A stretch of 6,239 nucleotides of DNA from an uncultured Rubrobacteraceae bacterium (lineage in GTDB: Bacteria > Actinomycetota > Rubrobacteria > Rubrobacterales > Rubrobacteraceae): assembly GCA_902805985.1 (NCBI GenBank), contig CADCUW010000246.1, forward strand, positions 1-6,239, read 5' to 3'. The position numbers and the translations under genes were made by a program. This document shows, in pieces, positions 1-5,713 of this stretch (its first letter is position 1; the number at the start of each line of letters is the position of its first letter). Below the pieces are notes generated by a model. It had not been told where the DNA came from. It made no database searches and worked only from the letters and a program-made list of their open reading frames with translations.

Positions 1-2
1 AC

Positions 3-713
3 GTGAAGACGCGTCAGGAGAGATTGCGCGCCGCCGCCTGCGCGGCGGTGGATGCCCGGGTCGAACCCGGGATGGTCGTCGGGCTCGGGACGGGCTCTAC
101 GGCCTCGTGGGCGGTGCGGAGGATCGGGGAGAAGCTTGCCTCGGGCGAGCTTGAGGACGTGCGGGGGATACCGACATCGGAGACGACCGCGGAGCTCGCC
201 CGGAACGTCGGCATCCCGCTCTCGAGCCTCGCCGGATCCCGGCCAGAGATCACGATAGACGGCGCAGACGAGGTGGACCCGGGCCTGGCCCTGATCAAGG
301 GCCGCGGCGGCGCGCTCCTGCGGGAGAAGATAGTCGCCGCCGCGGGCGACGGCCTGATCGTGGTCGTCGACGACTCGAAGCTGGTCGACTCCCTTGGCAG
401 AGGAGCCCTCCCGGTCGAGGTCGAGCCCTTCGGGTGGGAGGCGACCTGCAAGGCGCTCTCTTCCCTGGGCTGCGAGCCGCGCCTTCGGCCCCTCGAGCCG
501 GACGGGGAACGCCCGTTCGTGACCGATGGGGGCCACTACACGGTGGACTGCCTGTTCCCCTCGATAGCGGACCCCGCGTCGCTCGGAACAGAGATAAAGC
601 TCATCCCGGGCGCCCTGGAACACGGCCTCTTCGTGGGCCTGGTCCGGACGGCGTTCGTAGCCCGCGAGGACGGGACGGCGGTCATGTCAGCCCCAGCGCC
701 TCAGGCCGGGTAG
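3..713 (+). CDS. rpiA: Ribose-5-phosphate isomerase A
   Basis: Cytosolic enzyme that interconverts ribose 5-phosphate and ribulose 5-phosphate in the non-oxidative pentose phosphate pathway. The 236-residue product has the family's normal length and all its signature blocks: the phosphate-binding loop GLGTGSTA (27-34), PTSETTAELA (57-66), TIDGADEVD (84-92), KGRGGALLREK (99-109), VDDSKLV (about 122-128) and the C-terminal IPGALEHGLFVG. Asp86, Asp89, Lys99 and Glu108 line up with the catalytic Asp81, Asp84, Lys94 and Glu103 of the E. coli enzyme at a constant offset of five, so the active site looks intact. The usual KGGGGAL is KGRGGAL here. The GTG start lies at the window edge, so its ribosome site cannot be seen and a slightly earlier start is possible. 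The gene converges on the LysR gene; 714-856 between them shows no clear terminator. Five of 11 Ile codons are ATA. Confidence 0.96.
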   Translation: MKTRQERLRAAACAAVDARVEPGMVVGLGTGSTASWAVRRIGEKLASGELEDVRGIPTSETTAELARNVGIPLSSLAGSRPEITIDGADEVDPGLALIKGRGGALLREKIVAAAGDGLIVVVDDSKLVDSLGRGALPVEVEPFGWEATCKALSSLGCEPRLRPLEPDGERPFVTDGGHYTVDCLFPSIADPASLGTEIKLIPGALEHGLFVGLVRTAFVAREDGTAVMSAPAPQAG

Positions 714-856
714 CGAACAGGCCGGTCGCGGTCGAGATACTCGAGCTCAGGCCGCATGATCCCGGGAGGGTCGTCAGTAAAGTGAGCGGGGCTCGGCCGA
801 TTTCGACTCCGCGGCGATCTCGGTTACGGGTTTTCGGGGCCCGTTCGGGGTAGTCA

Positions 857-1750
857 TCACGCACGGTCATCACGGAGGGCCTCAAGGAAAGCCCTTGCGG
901 CGCGGGGCAGCAGCTCCGGCGGTGGACGCAGCAGGGAGAGGGGCCTGCGCAACCCCGGCGCGTCGATCCCCGTCGCCGCCAGGAACCCAGCCCGCACCTC
1001 CCTCTCCACCACGAGCCGGGAGAGGAAGGCGACGCCTATGCCCTCCGCGACCGCCTCCTTGACGGCCTCGCCGCCCACCAGTTCGAGCGCGGTGCGGAGG
1101 CGCACGCCGCCCAAGGCGCGCTCGGCGACCTCGCGGGTGCCGCTGCCCTCCTCGCGCCACACCACCTCCATCCCTTCGAGCTCGGCCGGCTCCCGACGTC
1201 CAACGCCGGCGGCCAGCGGGTGGTCCGGGAGGGTGACCAGCACTATCTCGTCGTGCCCGAAGACCCTCCGCTCGATGCCGGGGGACAAGCCTTCCGCCGG
1301 ACCCTCAACGAGCGCCAGATCGGCCCCGCCGGCCGCCAGCTCGTCTTGCACCTCAGCCGTGTTTCCCACGAACTGATCTACCTCCAGGCCCGGGTGCAAC
1401 CGGCGATACCGCGCCAGGACGGCGGGGAGCAGGTAGGAGGCGATGGTCGTGCTCGCCGCGACCCGCGCCGTGCCCACCTCCAGGCCCCGCAGACCCTCCG
1501 CGAAGGACTGGGCCCCGTCCAGCGCCCTGCCGACGGCACGGGCGTGAGGCAAAAGCCCCAGACCGGCCGGGGTGAGCGTCACGCCCGAGCGGTGGCGCTT
1601 GAAGAGCGGCTCGCCAACCGCCGACGCCAGCTTCCCCATCTGGTTGCTCACGGCCGGCTGCGTGAGGCTCATGGCCCGGGCGGCGCGGCTCAGGCTCCCC
1701 TCGTCGGCGACCCGCGAAAAAGTGAGGAGGAGCATGGGATCCAGACGCAC
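857..1750 (-). CDS. LysR-family transcriptional regulator (CysL/YeiE-like effector domain)
   Basis: A 297-residue DNA-binding regulator of normal LysR length. The N-terminal winged helix-turn-helix covers about residues 5-65, with the typical core GSLSRAARAMSLTQPAVSNQ (18-37) and the LFKRH..GVTLTPAG wing that follows. The effector-binding domain runs from about residue 90 to the end: TIASYLLPAVLARYRRLHPG, the FVGNTAEV segment, DLALVEG and WREEGSGTREV. The GNT...DLALVEG pattern is the style of the CysL/YeiE branch, whose described members are linked to sulfite or sulfur metabolism (from memory of the family). That fits the divergent neighbour, a sulfite oxidase, which is the most likely target; the gene may also control itself. 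The GTG start at 1750 gives the standard N-terminus. No good ribosome site precedes it, and a -10-like TAATAT lies seven bases upstream, so a leaderless transcript is possible. The effector is unknown. Confidence 0.92.
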   Translation of the reverse strand: MRLDPMLLLTFSRVADEGSLSRAARAMSLTQPAVSNQMGKLASAVGEPLFKRHRSGVTLTPAGLGLLPHARAVGRALDGAQSFAEGLRGLEVGTARVAASTTIASYLLPAVLARYRRLHPGLEVDQFVGNTAEVQDELAAGGADLALVEGPAEGLSPGIERRVFGHDEIVLVTLPDHPLAAGVGRREPAELEGMEVVWREEGSGTREVAERALGGVRLRTALELVGGEAVKEAVAEGIGVAFLSRLVVEREVRAGFLAATGIDAPGLRRPLSLLRPPPELLPRAARAFLEALRDDRA

Positions 1751-1756
1751 ACGATG

Positions 1757-1762
1757 ATATTA
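1757..1762 (-). promoter_or_regulatory. Candidate -10 box of the LysR gene (leaderless start)
   Basis: Read leftward this is TAATAT, close to the bacterial -10 consensus. It ends seven bases before the first base of the GTG start at 1750, so transcription would begin at or next to the start codon. No strong -35 hexamer is visible 16-18 bases further out, so the call rests on the -10 and on the absence of a Shine-Dalgarno sequence. Leaderless genes are common in actinobacteria. Confidence 0.35.
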
Positions 1763-1777
1763 CCAAAATTTGGGTTA
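1760..1777. promoter_or_regulatory. Imperfect palindrome, candidate LysR operator
   Basis: The sequence TTACCAAAATTTGGGTTA pairs at seven of nine positions around its centre, and the inner CCAAA-A-TTTGG (1763-1773) is a perfect 11-base palindrome. It overlaps the LysR -10 candidate, so a bound regulator could repress its own gene while activating the divergent sulfite oxidase gene. It is not a textbook T-N11-A LysR box, so the assignment to this regulator is an inference from position and symmetry. Confidence 0.4.
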
Positions 1778-1877
1778 GACCTCACGAAACCTTATTTGAT
1801 TTATACCCGTGCGGCGGGTACCTTCGGGTTACGTACCTGGCGTAGTCGCGGTGCCCAGGCGCCGCGGGAGGAGAGAG

Positions 1878-2969
1878 ATGGCACCTTTCGGCAAGCATCC
1901 GAGGACTATCGTCCGCGACGGGCAACCTTTCAACGCGGAGCCTCCCCTGGGGCTCTTGCGGCGGAGCTTCATCACCCCTGGGGAGGTCTTCTTCTCCCGC
2001 AACCACGGGTCCGTCCCGGAGGTGGACCCCGGCGAGTACCGCCTCGCGGTGGGCGGGCTGGTGGAGAGGCCGCTCTCGCTCTCGATGGAGGATCTGCGCG
2101 GGGGGTTTCCGAAGTCCGAGGTGGTGGCGGTCGTGGAGTGCGCCGGCAACCGGCGCGAAGGGCTGATGGAGGTGGCGCCGATCCCAGGGGAGACCCCCTG
2201 GGGGGCGGGCGCCGTGGGGAACGCGCGCTGGGCCGGGGTCCCCCTGCGGGAGGTCCTGGCGCTGGCCGGGGTGGGTGACGGCGCCCGGCACGCCGCCTTC
2301 GTCGGCCTCGACGAGGTCGAGGGAGAAGACGGGAGCTTCCCCTACGGTGGCTCGGTCCCCCTGGAGAAGGCCCTGGGCCCGGAGGTGCTGCTCGCCTACG
2401 AGATGAACGGAGAGCCCCTGCCCCGCGAGCACGGCTTCCCCCTTCGCGTGATGGCCCCCGGCTACTACGGGGCCAGGAGCGTGAAGTGGCTCTCCGGGAT
2501 CGAGCTGCGAGAGACCCCATCGGAGAATCACTTCCAGGCCTCCGAGTACAAGCTCTTCCCGCCAAACGCGACGGAGGAGACGGCGGATCTCTCCGAGGGT
2601 CTCATGCTCGGCGAGATGCAGGTCAACGCGGCCGTATGCGAACCCGGCGAAGACGAGGAGTCGTCGGCAGGCCCCGTCAGCGTGCGGGGCTACGCGCTAG
2701 CGGGCGGGGGGAGGCGCGTCGAGCGGGTGGACGTCTCCCAGGACGGAGGGGAGACGTGGACCCAGGCCGATCTCGGGGAGGGCGCGGAGGAGCCGTGGGC
2801 GTGGACCTTCTGGGAGACGACCATAGACCTCGGCCCGGGCGAGCACCGCGTCGTCGTGCGGGCCGTCGACTCCTCGGCAGCCACGCAGCCCAAGGCTGCT
2901 GCGGAGGTGTGGAACTTCAAGGGCTACGCCAACAACTCCTGGCACGGCGTTCGGGTGGTGGCCCGGTGA
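1878..2969 (+). CDS. Sulfite oxidase-family molybdopterin oxidoreductase (no heme domain)
   Basis: Predicted molybdenum-cofactor enzyme of the sulfite oxidase fold, likely oxidising sulfite to sulfate; the electron acceptor is not evident. The 363-residue product has FFSRNHGSVPEVD (38-50) at the start of the cofactor domain, then VECAGNRR (86-93), whose Cys88 is the expected molybdenum ligand, NARWAGVPL, SVPLEKAL, LLAYEMNGEPLPREHGFPLR and APGYYGARSVKW. The C-terminal part (about 235-363) is the immunoglobulin-like dimerisation domain with the DGGETW..A.L motif and a late WNFKGYANNSWH segment. There is no signal peptide, Tat motif or cytochrome b5 domain, so it should be a cytosolic cofactor-only enzyme. 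ATG 1878 is chosen because AGGAG lies four bases upstream; the open frame continues to 1809 but carries no family homology there. Its stop overlaps the GTG start of the DUF202 remnant. The divergent LysR gene is its probable regulator. Confidence 0.92.
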   Translation: MAPFGKHPRTIVRDGQPFNAEPPLGLLRRSFITPGEVFFSRNHGSVPEVDPGEYRLAVGGLVERPLSLSMEDLRGGFPKSEVVAVVECAGNRREGLMEVAPIPGETPWGAGAVGNARWAGVPLREVLALAGVGDGARHAAFVGLDEVEGEDGSFPYGGSVPLEKALGPEVLLAYEMNGEPLPREHGFPLRVMAPGYYGARSVKWLSGIELRETPSENHFQASEYKLFPPNATEETADLSEGLMLGEMQVNAAVCEPGEDEESSAGPVSVRGYALAGGGRRVERVDVSQDGGETWTQADLGEGAEEPWAWTFWETTIDLGPGEHRVVVRAVDSSAATQPKAAAEVWNFKGYANNSWHGVRVVAR

Positions 2970-3128
2970 GCCCCGGGGAAGGGGGCGGGAGGACACCGAG
3001 GTCAGGGAACACCTGGCCAACGAGCGGACGCTCCTGGCCTGGGTCAGGACGGGGGTGAGCCTGATCTCCTTCGGGGTCTGGTCCTGGCCGGGACGTTCAT
3101 CGTCTACGTCCTGCTCAACGGCGGCTAG
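2966..3128 (+). pseudogene. DUF202-family small membrane protein, frameshifted remnant
   Basis: A GTG at 2966 overlaps the sulfite oxidase stop as GTGA, suggesting that this was a coupled downstream gene. The DUF202 signature VREHLANERTLLAWVRTG, followed by VSLISFG, is read from about 2998 to 3075, but in a different frame from the GTG. The last hydrophobic helix, LVLAGTFIVYVLLNGG, lies in a third frame (3078-3125) and ends at TAG 3126. One base lost in the G-run near 2981-2992 and another change near 3076 would join the pieces. Even repaired, the product is about 53 residues, whereas DUF202 proteins usually have about 100 or more and three helices. The end resembles the third helix, so the middle appears deleted. 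The family's role is unknown. A real gene remnant is likely; whether the frame changes are biological or read errors is open. Confidence 0.7.
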
Positions 3129-3382
3129 AGCGGCGCTGGTCTCAAGATAAACGGCGGCTTTGCTCGTCGCCGGGGCGCTCCTGGCGTACTCCGGGGCCCT
3201 GGATTTCGGGTCGGCGGTGCTGTTGTGGGGCCTCGGTTCCGTGGCGGGCGAAGAAAGGTGGGCGTCGGCTGGGTGCCCGGCGTCGAACCGCAGGCTGATG
3301 ATGCCCACGCCGGCCCTCGTGTCCAGCGGTCCCGGGAATGATGCATCCAGCAGAACGAGTCTCTGCGGCTCTCCGTCCACCG
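3129..3382. other. Stretch without a convincing gene; hydrophobic fragment at 3160-3258
   Basis: No frame shows a recognisable family. On the plus strand a TTG-started reading from 3160 begins with two hydrophobic segments (LLVAGALLAYSGALDFG, then SAVLLWGLGSVAGEE) before turning into low-quality Arg/Ser/Thr-rich sequence, which could be a scrap of a membrane-protein gene. On the minus strand 3404-3290 reads as a fairly protein-like segment (SLTVDGEPQRLVLLDASFPG), but it then runs on into the antisense of the sulfite oxidase gene and has only a weak ribosome site. I do not call either as a gene. Confidence 0.3.
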
Positions 3383-3634
3383 TCAGGGATACGGTCCGAC
3401 GCACCGCGTCTCTCGCGACGCGATCGGGGGCCCGTGAGACTCGTCCGGCTCGCCGATCCGCGGGGCGGATTCTGGGGCAACCGGATCGGTGCCGCGAAGG
3501 GGCGCTGTGACCCGGCCGCTGCCGCCTCTGAGCAGGGCGATCATTACTCCGGTAGGCAGGCCGATAACCAGTAGCGTCAGACCGATCGCCTCATCCCAGT
3601 ATCCAAAAGCGCCATGCGCCAGCACGAGCGTCAC
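3383..3634 (-). CDS. Small single-helix membrane protein, unknown function
   Basis: An 83-residue protein that I do not recognise. The first half looks like real protein: MTLVLAHGAFGYWDEAIG, then a clear membrane helix (about residues 17-35, LTLLVIGLPTGVMIALL) closed by Arg-Gly-Gly. The second half is polar and rich in Pro, Glu and Arg (about 36-83), with no motif. The GTG start is supported by GAGAGG five bases upstream. The gene is transcribed against the flanking genes and stands alone; no promoter is obvious. The tail could be misread if a frameshift lies within it, since neighbouring genes here are broken. The helix and ribosome site make the N-terminal half credible; the full extent is less sure. 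Confidence 0.5.
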   Translation of the reverse strand: MTLVLAHGAFGYWDEAIGLTLLVIGLPTGVMIALLRGGSGRVTAPLRGTDPVAPESAPRIGEPDESHGPPIASRETRCVGPYP

Positions 3635-3639
3635 TTCAT

Positions 3640-3645
3640 CCTCTC
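3640..3645 (-). promoter_or_regulatory. Ribosome binding site of the small leftward membrane protein
   Basis: Read leftward this is GAGAGG, five bases before the GTG at 3634. An ATG just downstream of it (3639) is followed at once by AAG TGA, so it cannot be the start; the spacing favours the GTG. This site is the main reason for preferring the leftward frame over overlapping rightward frames. Confidence 0.5.
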
Positions 3646-4028
3646 ATGGGCGTACGGGGTGCGGTCGTGGGAACCGGCGGCGATTCCGCGGCGACCGGCG
3701 AGGGTTGCATCAACGGCCTCCGGAACCTTGGGGAGCAGTGAGTATGGAGCATCACGACCCCGGGAGGCACGCACGATCCCGGATAACTTGCACGATAGGG
3801 ACACGACCGTCCTTGTTTAGAGACTCGGACAAAGTCGACGGAGGGCTCATTTCCCCGAAGCTGTCACCAAAGTCCCGGCACGTTTGACGCGCCGCGGCGG
3901 CCCCGCACACGGTTACGGACGTCGTCGCCACCGTCTTCACGCTCACCCCTCCGAGCGAATCGCAGGATAGCCCGCCGCTAGGCGCCCACGACGCTCGAAC
4001 CAGCCCCATGGCATAATCCACACCCATT
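3646..4028. other. Gene-poor spacer upstream of the OYE operon
   Basis: I find no recognisable gene, tRNA or repeat here. The longest leftward frame (4027-3752, 91 codons from an ATG) has no ribosome site, no membrane segment and no motif I know; its composition is mixed and rich in Ser, Val and Cys. Rightward frames across 3489-3887 are Arg/Ser/Pro-rich and look like frame noise. Base composition is less extreme than in the flanking genes, consistent with non-coding or long-decayed DNA. Confidence 0.4.
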
Positions 4029-4046
4029 TATGTGGTTAGCCACATA
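4029..4046. promoter_or_regulatory. Perfect palindrome, candidate MarR operator
   Basis: TATGTGG-TTAG-CCACATA is an 18-base site with perfect seven-base arms around a four-base centre. It lies 54 bases before the OYE start and overlaps the best -10 candidate at 4045-4050. A MarR-family gene lies two genes downstream in the same direction, and members of that family bind palindromes of about this size and usually repress their own operon. The link to that protein is inferred from position and geometry; no family consensus was used. Confidence 0.6.
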
Positions 4047-4050
4047 TTAT
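4045..4050 (+). promoter_or_regulatory. Candidate -10 box of the OYE-MarR-SDR operon
   Basis: TATTAT matches the -10 consensus at five of six positions and sits in a locally A/T-rich patch. It overlaps the right arm of the palindrome, so a bound repressor would block polymerase. No clear -35 hexamer is found 16-18 bases upstream, and TATACG at 4062-4067 is an alternative. The implied untranslated leader is about 40 bases. Confidence 0.35.
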
Positions 4051-4099
4051 GGTACTCTCCCTATACGTTGCCAGCCACCTAAATCGGATTGGAGCTACG

Positions 4100-5193
4100 A
4101 TGACCGCAACGGACAGGCTCTGGGGCCTGATCTCGGCCGGAGAGATCCCGCTCGACAACCGCGCCGCGATGGCGCCGATGACCCGTGACCGCTCGACGCC
4201 CGCAGGCGTACCGACTGGAATGAACGCCGAGTACTACGCCCAGCAGGCTTCGACCGGGCTCATCGTCACCAAGGCCACCCAGCCCTCAGACGACGGGCAG
4301 GGCTATTTGCTGACGCCCGGCATCTACACGACGGGCAGATCGCGGGGTGGCGGGATGTCACCGACGCGGTCCACGAGGTCGGCGGGCGGATCGTGATCCA
4401 GCTAATGCACACGGGCAGGATCTCGCACCCCTCCAACACCCCGCACGTCCGCCGGCCGATCGCACCGTCGGCGGTGAAGCCGGAGGGCAAGATGTTCACC
4501 GCTTCTGGGCCGCTTGAGATGCCCGAGCCGCGGGCTCTCTCGACGGAGGAGGTCGCCGGCACGGTCCGGGACTTCCGCCGGGCTGCGGGCGCGGCGGTCG
4601 AATCGGGCGCCGACCGAGTGGGGATCCACGGGGCAAACGGCTACCCCGTGCAGCAGTTTCTCTCAAGCAACGCCAACCGGCGCGACGATCGTTACGGGTG
4701 TTCGATCCCGAACCGCATCCGCTTCGCCGTCGAGGTCGCCTCAGCCGTTGCCGAGGAGATCGGGGCCGGTCGCACCGGCATTCGCGTCTCGGCCGGCAAC
4801 CCGTTCAACGACGTCGTCGAGGACGACGTGCCAGCCCTCTACGGGGCGCTGCTGGACGAGGAGCTTGCGACGCTGGTTGCGGACCTGCACCTCCTGCACG
4901 GGGGGGACGAAGACTTGCTGCGCTCCGTCCGGCGCGACTGGCCCGGCGTCCTCGTGCTCACCCGCAGCGGCGCGGACATCGAGACCAGGGCCGAAGACGT
5001 GGAGGACCGCCTCACCGACGTCGTCCCCGTTGGGACGATGGTCCTGGCGAACCCGGATCTCGTGGAACGGCTCAAGGCCGGCGCGCCACTCAACGAGGCC
5101 GATACGAGCACGTTCTACGGCGGGGACGAGCGCGGCTACACCGACTACCCGACGCTCCCCGAGACGATCACGGCGGGTGCTCGTGCAGCCTGA
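4100..5193 (+). pseudogene. Old Yellow Enzyme-family FMN oxidoreductase (alkene reductase), frameshifted
   Basis: Family members use FMN and NAD(P)H to reduce activated C=C bonds, quinones or nitro compounds in the cytosol. The ATG at 4100 has GGAG five bases upstream. Frame one gives residues 1-77 with AAMAPMTRDRS (22-32), NAEYYAQQAS and TQPSDDGQGYLLTPGIYT. Homology then jumps frame at about 4330: QIAGWRDVTDAVHEVGGRIV follows from 4336. Restoring one base turns the junction into the expected IYTDGQ and gives about 364 residues, the normal length. The second part holds QLMHTGRISHPSN, the substrate-binding His/Asn pair in IHGANGY (about H177 and N180), QQFLSSNANRRDDRYG, RTGIRVSAGNPFND and LANPDLVERLKAGAPLN. 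The usual YGGSIENR reads YGCSIPNR, two changes in a conserved turn. It is the first gene of the operon and overlaps the MarR start. As written, the enzyme would be truncated and inactive; a single read error is the main alternative. Confidence 0.85.
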
Positions 5194-5713
5194 GAATCAC
5201 AACGCCCAGGCGGAGAACGGGGCGCGCCCGGTGCAGGAGAGCGGGCGCTTGAGCTACGCGATCTTCCAGCTAGCCCGCGCCCACCGCGCCTACGCGGCCC
5301 GGCTGCTGCGCGACCTCGGGCTGCATCCCGGCCAGGAGCTGCTGCTCATGCGGCTCCTGGAGCGGGACGGTCAGACCCAGTCCGAGCTGCTCGCCGCCGT
5401 CGGCCTCGACCACTCCACGGTCTCAAAGTCCTTGCGGCGGATGCAGGAGGCAGGTCTTCTCGTCCGCGAGCCGGCCGAGCACGACCGGCGGGCGACCCGC
5501 GCGTGGCTCACGGACAGGGGGCGTGCCATGCGCGGCGCCCTCGAAGAGATGTGGTCCGAGCTAAACCGGGTATCCGTGGGCGACCTCGACGCCGGGGCCG
5601 TCGAGCGGTTCATCGAGACGAGCGCGGTGATCCGAAGGTCCATCGTCGAGCGTGGAGGAACGTCTCCCGCGGGTGATCCACTGCCGCCAGCAAGAGAAGG
5701 AGAAGCAGGATGA
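5183..5713 (+). CDS. MarR-family transcriptional regulator
   Basis: Winged helix-turn-helix regulator, 176 residues from the chosen GTG, intact. Visible are the N-terminal dimer helix RLSYAIFQLARAHRAYAARLLRDLG, the LHPGQELLLMRLLERDG segment, the DNA-binding helices TQSELLAAVGLDHSTVSKSLRRMQ (about 65-88), the wing with EHDRRATRAWLTDRGRAM (about 99-116), and a C-terminal helix ending in a Pro/Glu-rich tail. Start choice is uncertain: GTG 5177 and GTG 5183 both overlap the OYE stop, and TTG 5249 has GGAG nine bases upstream and would begin at the dimer helix. Its stop overlaps the next gene's start as ATGA, so the genes are coupled. The likely role is repression of this operon through the palindrome at 4029-4046, relieved by a small-molecule ligand or oxidant. 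One Cys-free core and no redox Cys are seen, so ligand sensing seems likelier than thiol oxidation. Confidence 0.92.
   Translation: MQPENHNAQAENGARPVQESGRLSYAIFQLARAHRAYAARLLRDLGLHPGQELLLMRLLERDGQTQSELLAAVGLDHSTVSKSLRRMQEAGLLVREPAEHDRRATRAWLTDRGRAMRGALEEMWSELNRVSVGDLDAGAVERFIETSAVIRRSIVERGGTSPAGDPLPPAREGEAG

Larger units (their letters stand above)
1751..1877. promoter_or_regulatory. Divergent control region between the LysR and sulfite oxidase genes
   Basis: This is the only non-coding space between two divergent genes, so it must hold both promoters. Its left half is strikingly A/T-rich against the surrounding sequence, as expected for promoters in a high-GC genome. A TTATAC at 1801-1806 is a possible -10 for the rightward gene, but I see no matching -35. 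The right end carries the ribosome site of the sulfite oxidase gene, AGGAG at 1869-1873, four bases before its ATG. The dyad and the leftward -10 candidate are listed separately. Confidence 0.6.

Noticed and set aside
714..856. Bidirectional terminator between rpiA and the LysR gene
   Set aside because: Only short imperfect G/C arms and a TTCGGGG direct repeat are seen, with no stable stem followed by a T-run on either strand.
1220..2278. A 352-codon rightward frame across the LysR and sulfite oxidase genes
   Set aside because: It is antisense to LysR and out of frame with the sulfite oxidase; its composition is the Arg/Gly-rich noise typical of high-GC shadows.
2697..3404. A 235-codon leftward frame starting with MRRTVSLTVDGEPQ
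   Set aside because: More than a third of it is antisense to the sulfite oxidase C-terminus, the rest shows no family motif, and its ribosome site is weak. Only the first 40 residues look protein-like.
3985..4020. tRNA-like GGTTCGAGC T-loop pattern on the minus strand
   Set aside because: The flanking bases do not form a T-stem, and no acceptor or anticodon arms can be built.
4325..4340. Programmed ribosomal frameshift in the OYE gene
   Set aside because: No slippery heptamer, stop-codon arrangement or following hairpin is evident, and the family has no such mechanism that I know of.
4514..5713. A 399-codon open frame that would fuse a long N-terminal extension to the MarR protein
   Set aside because: The first 220 or so codons are antiphase to clear OYE homology and consist of Arg/Ser/Thr/Pro-rich noise; only the end is MarR.
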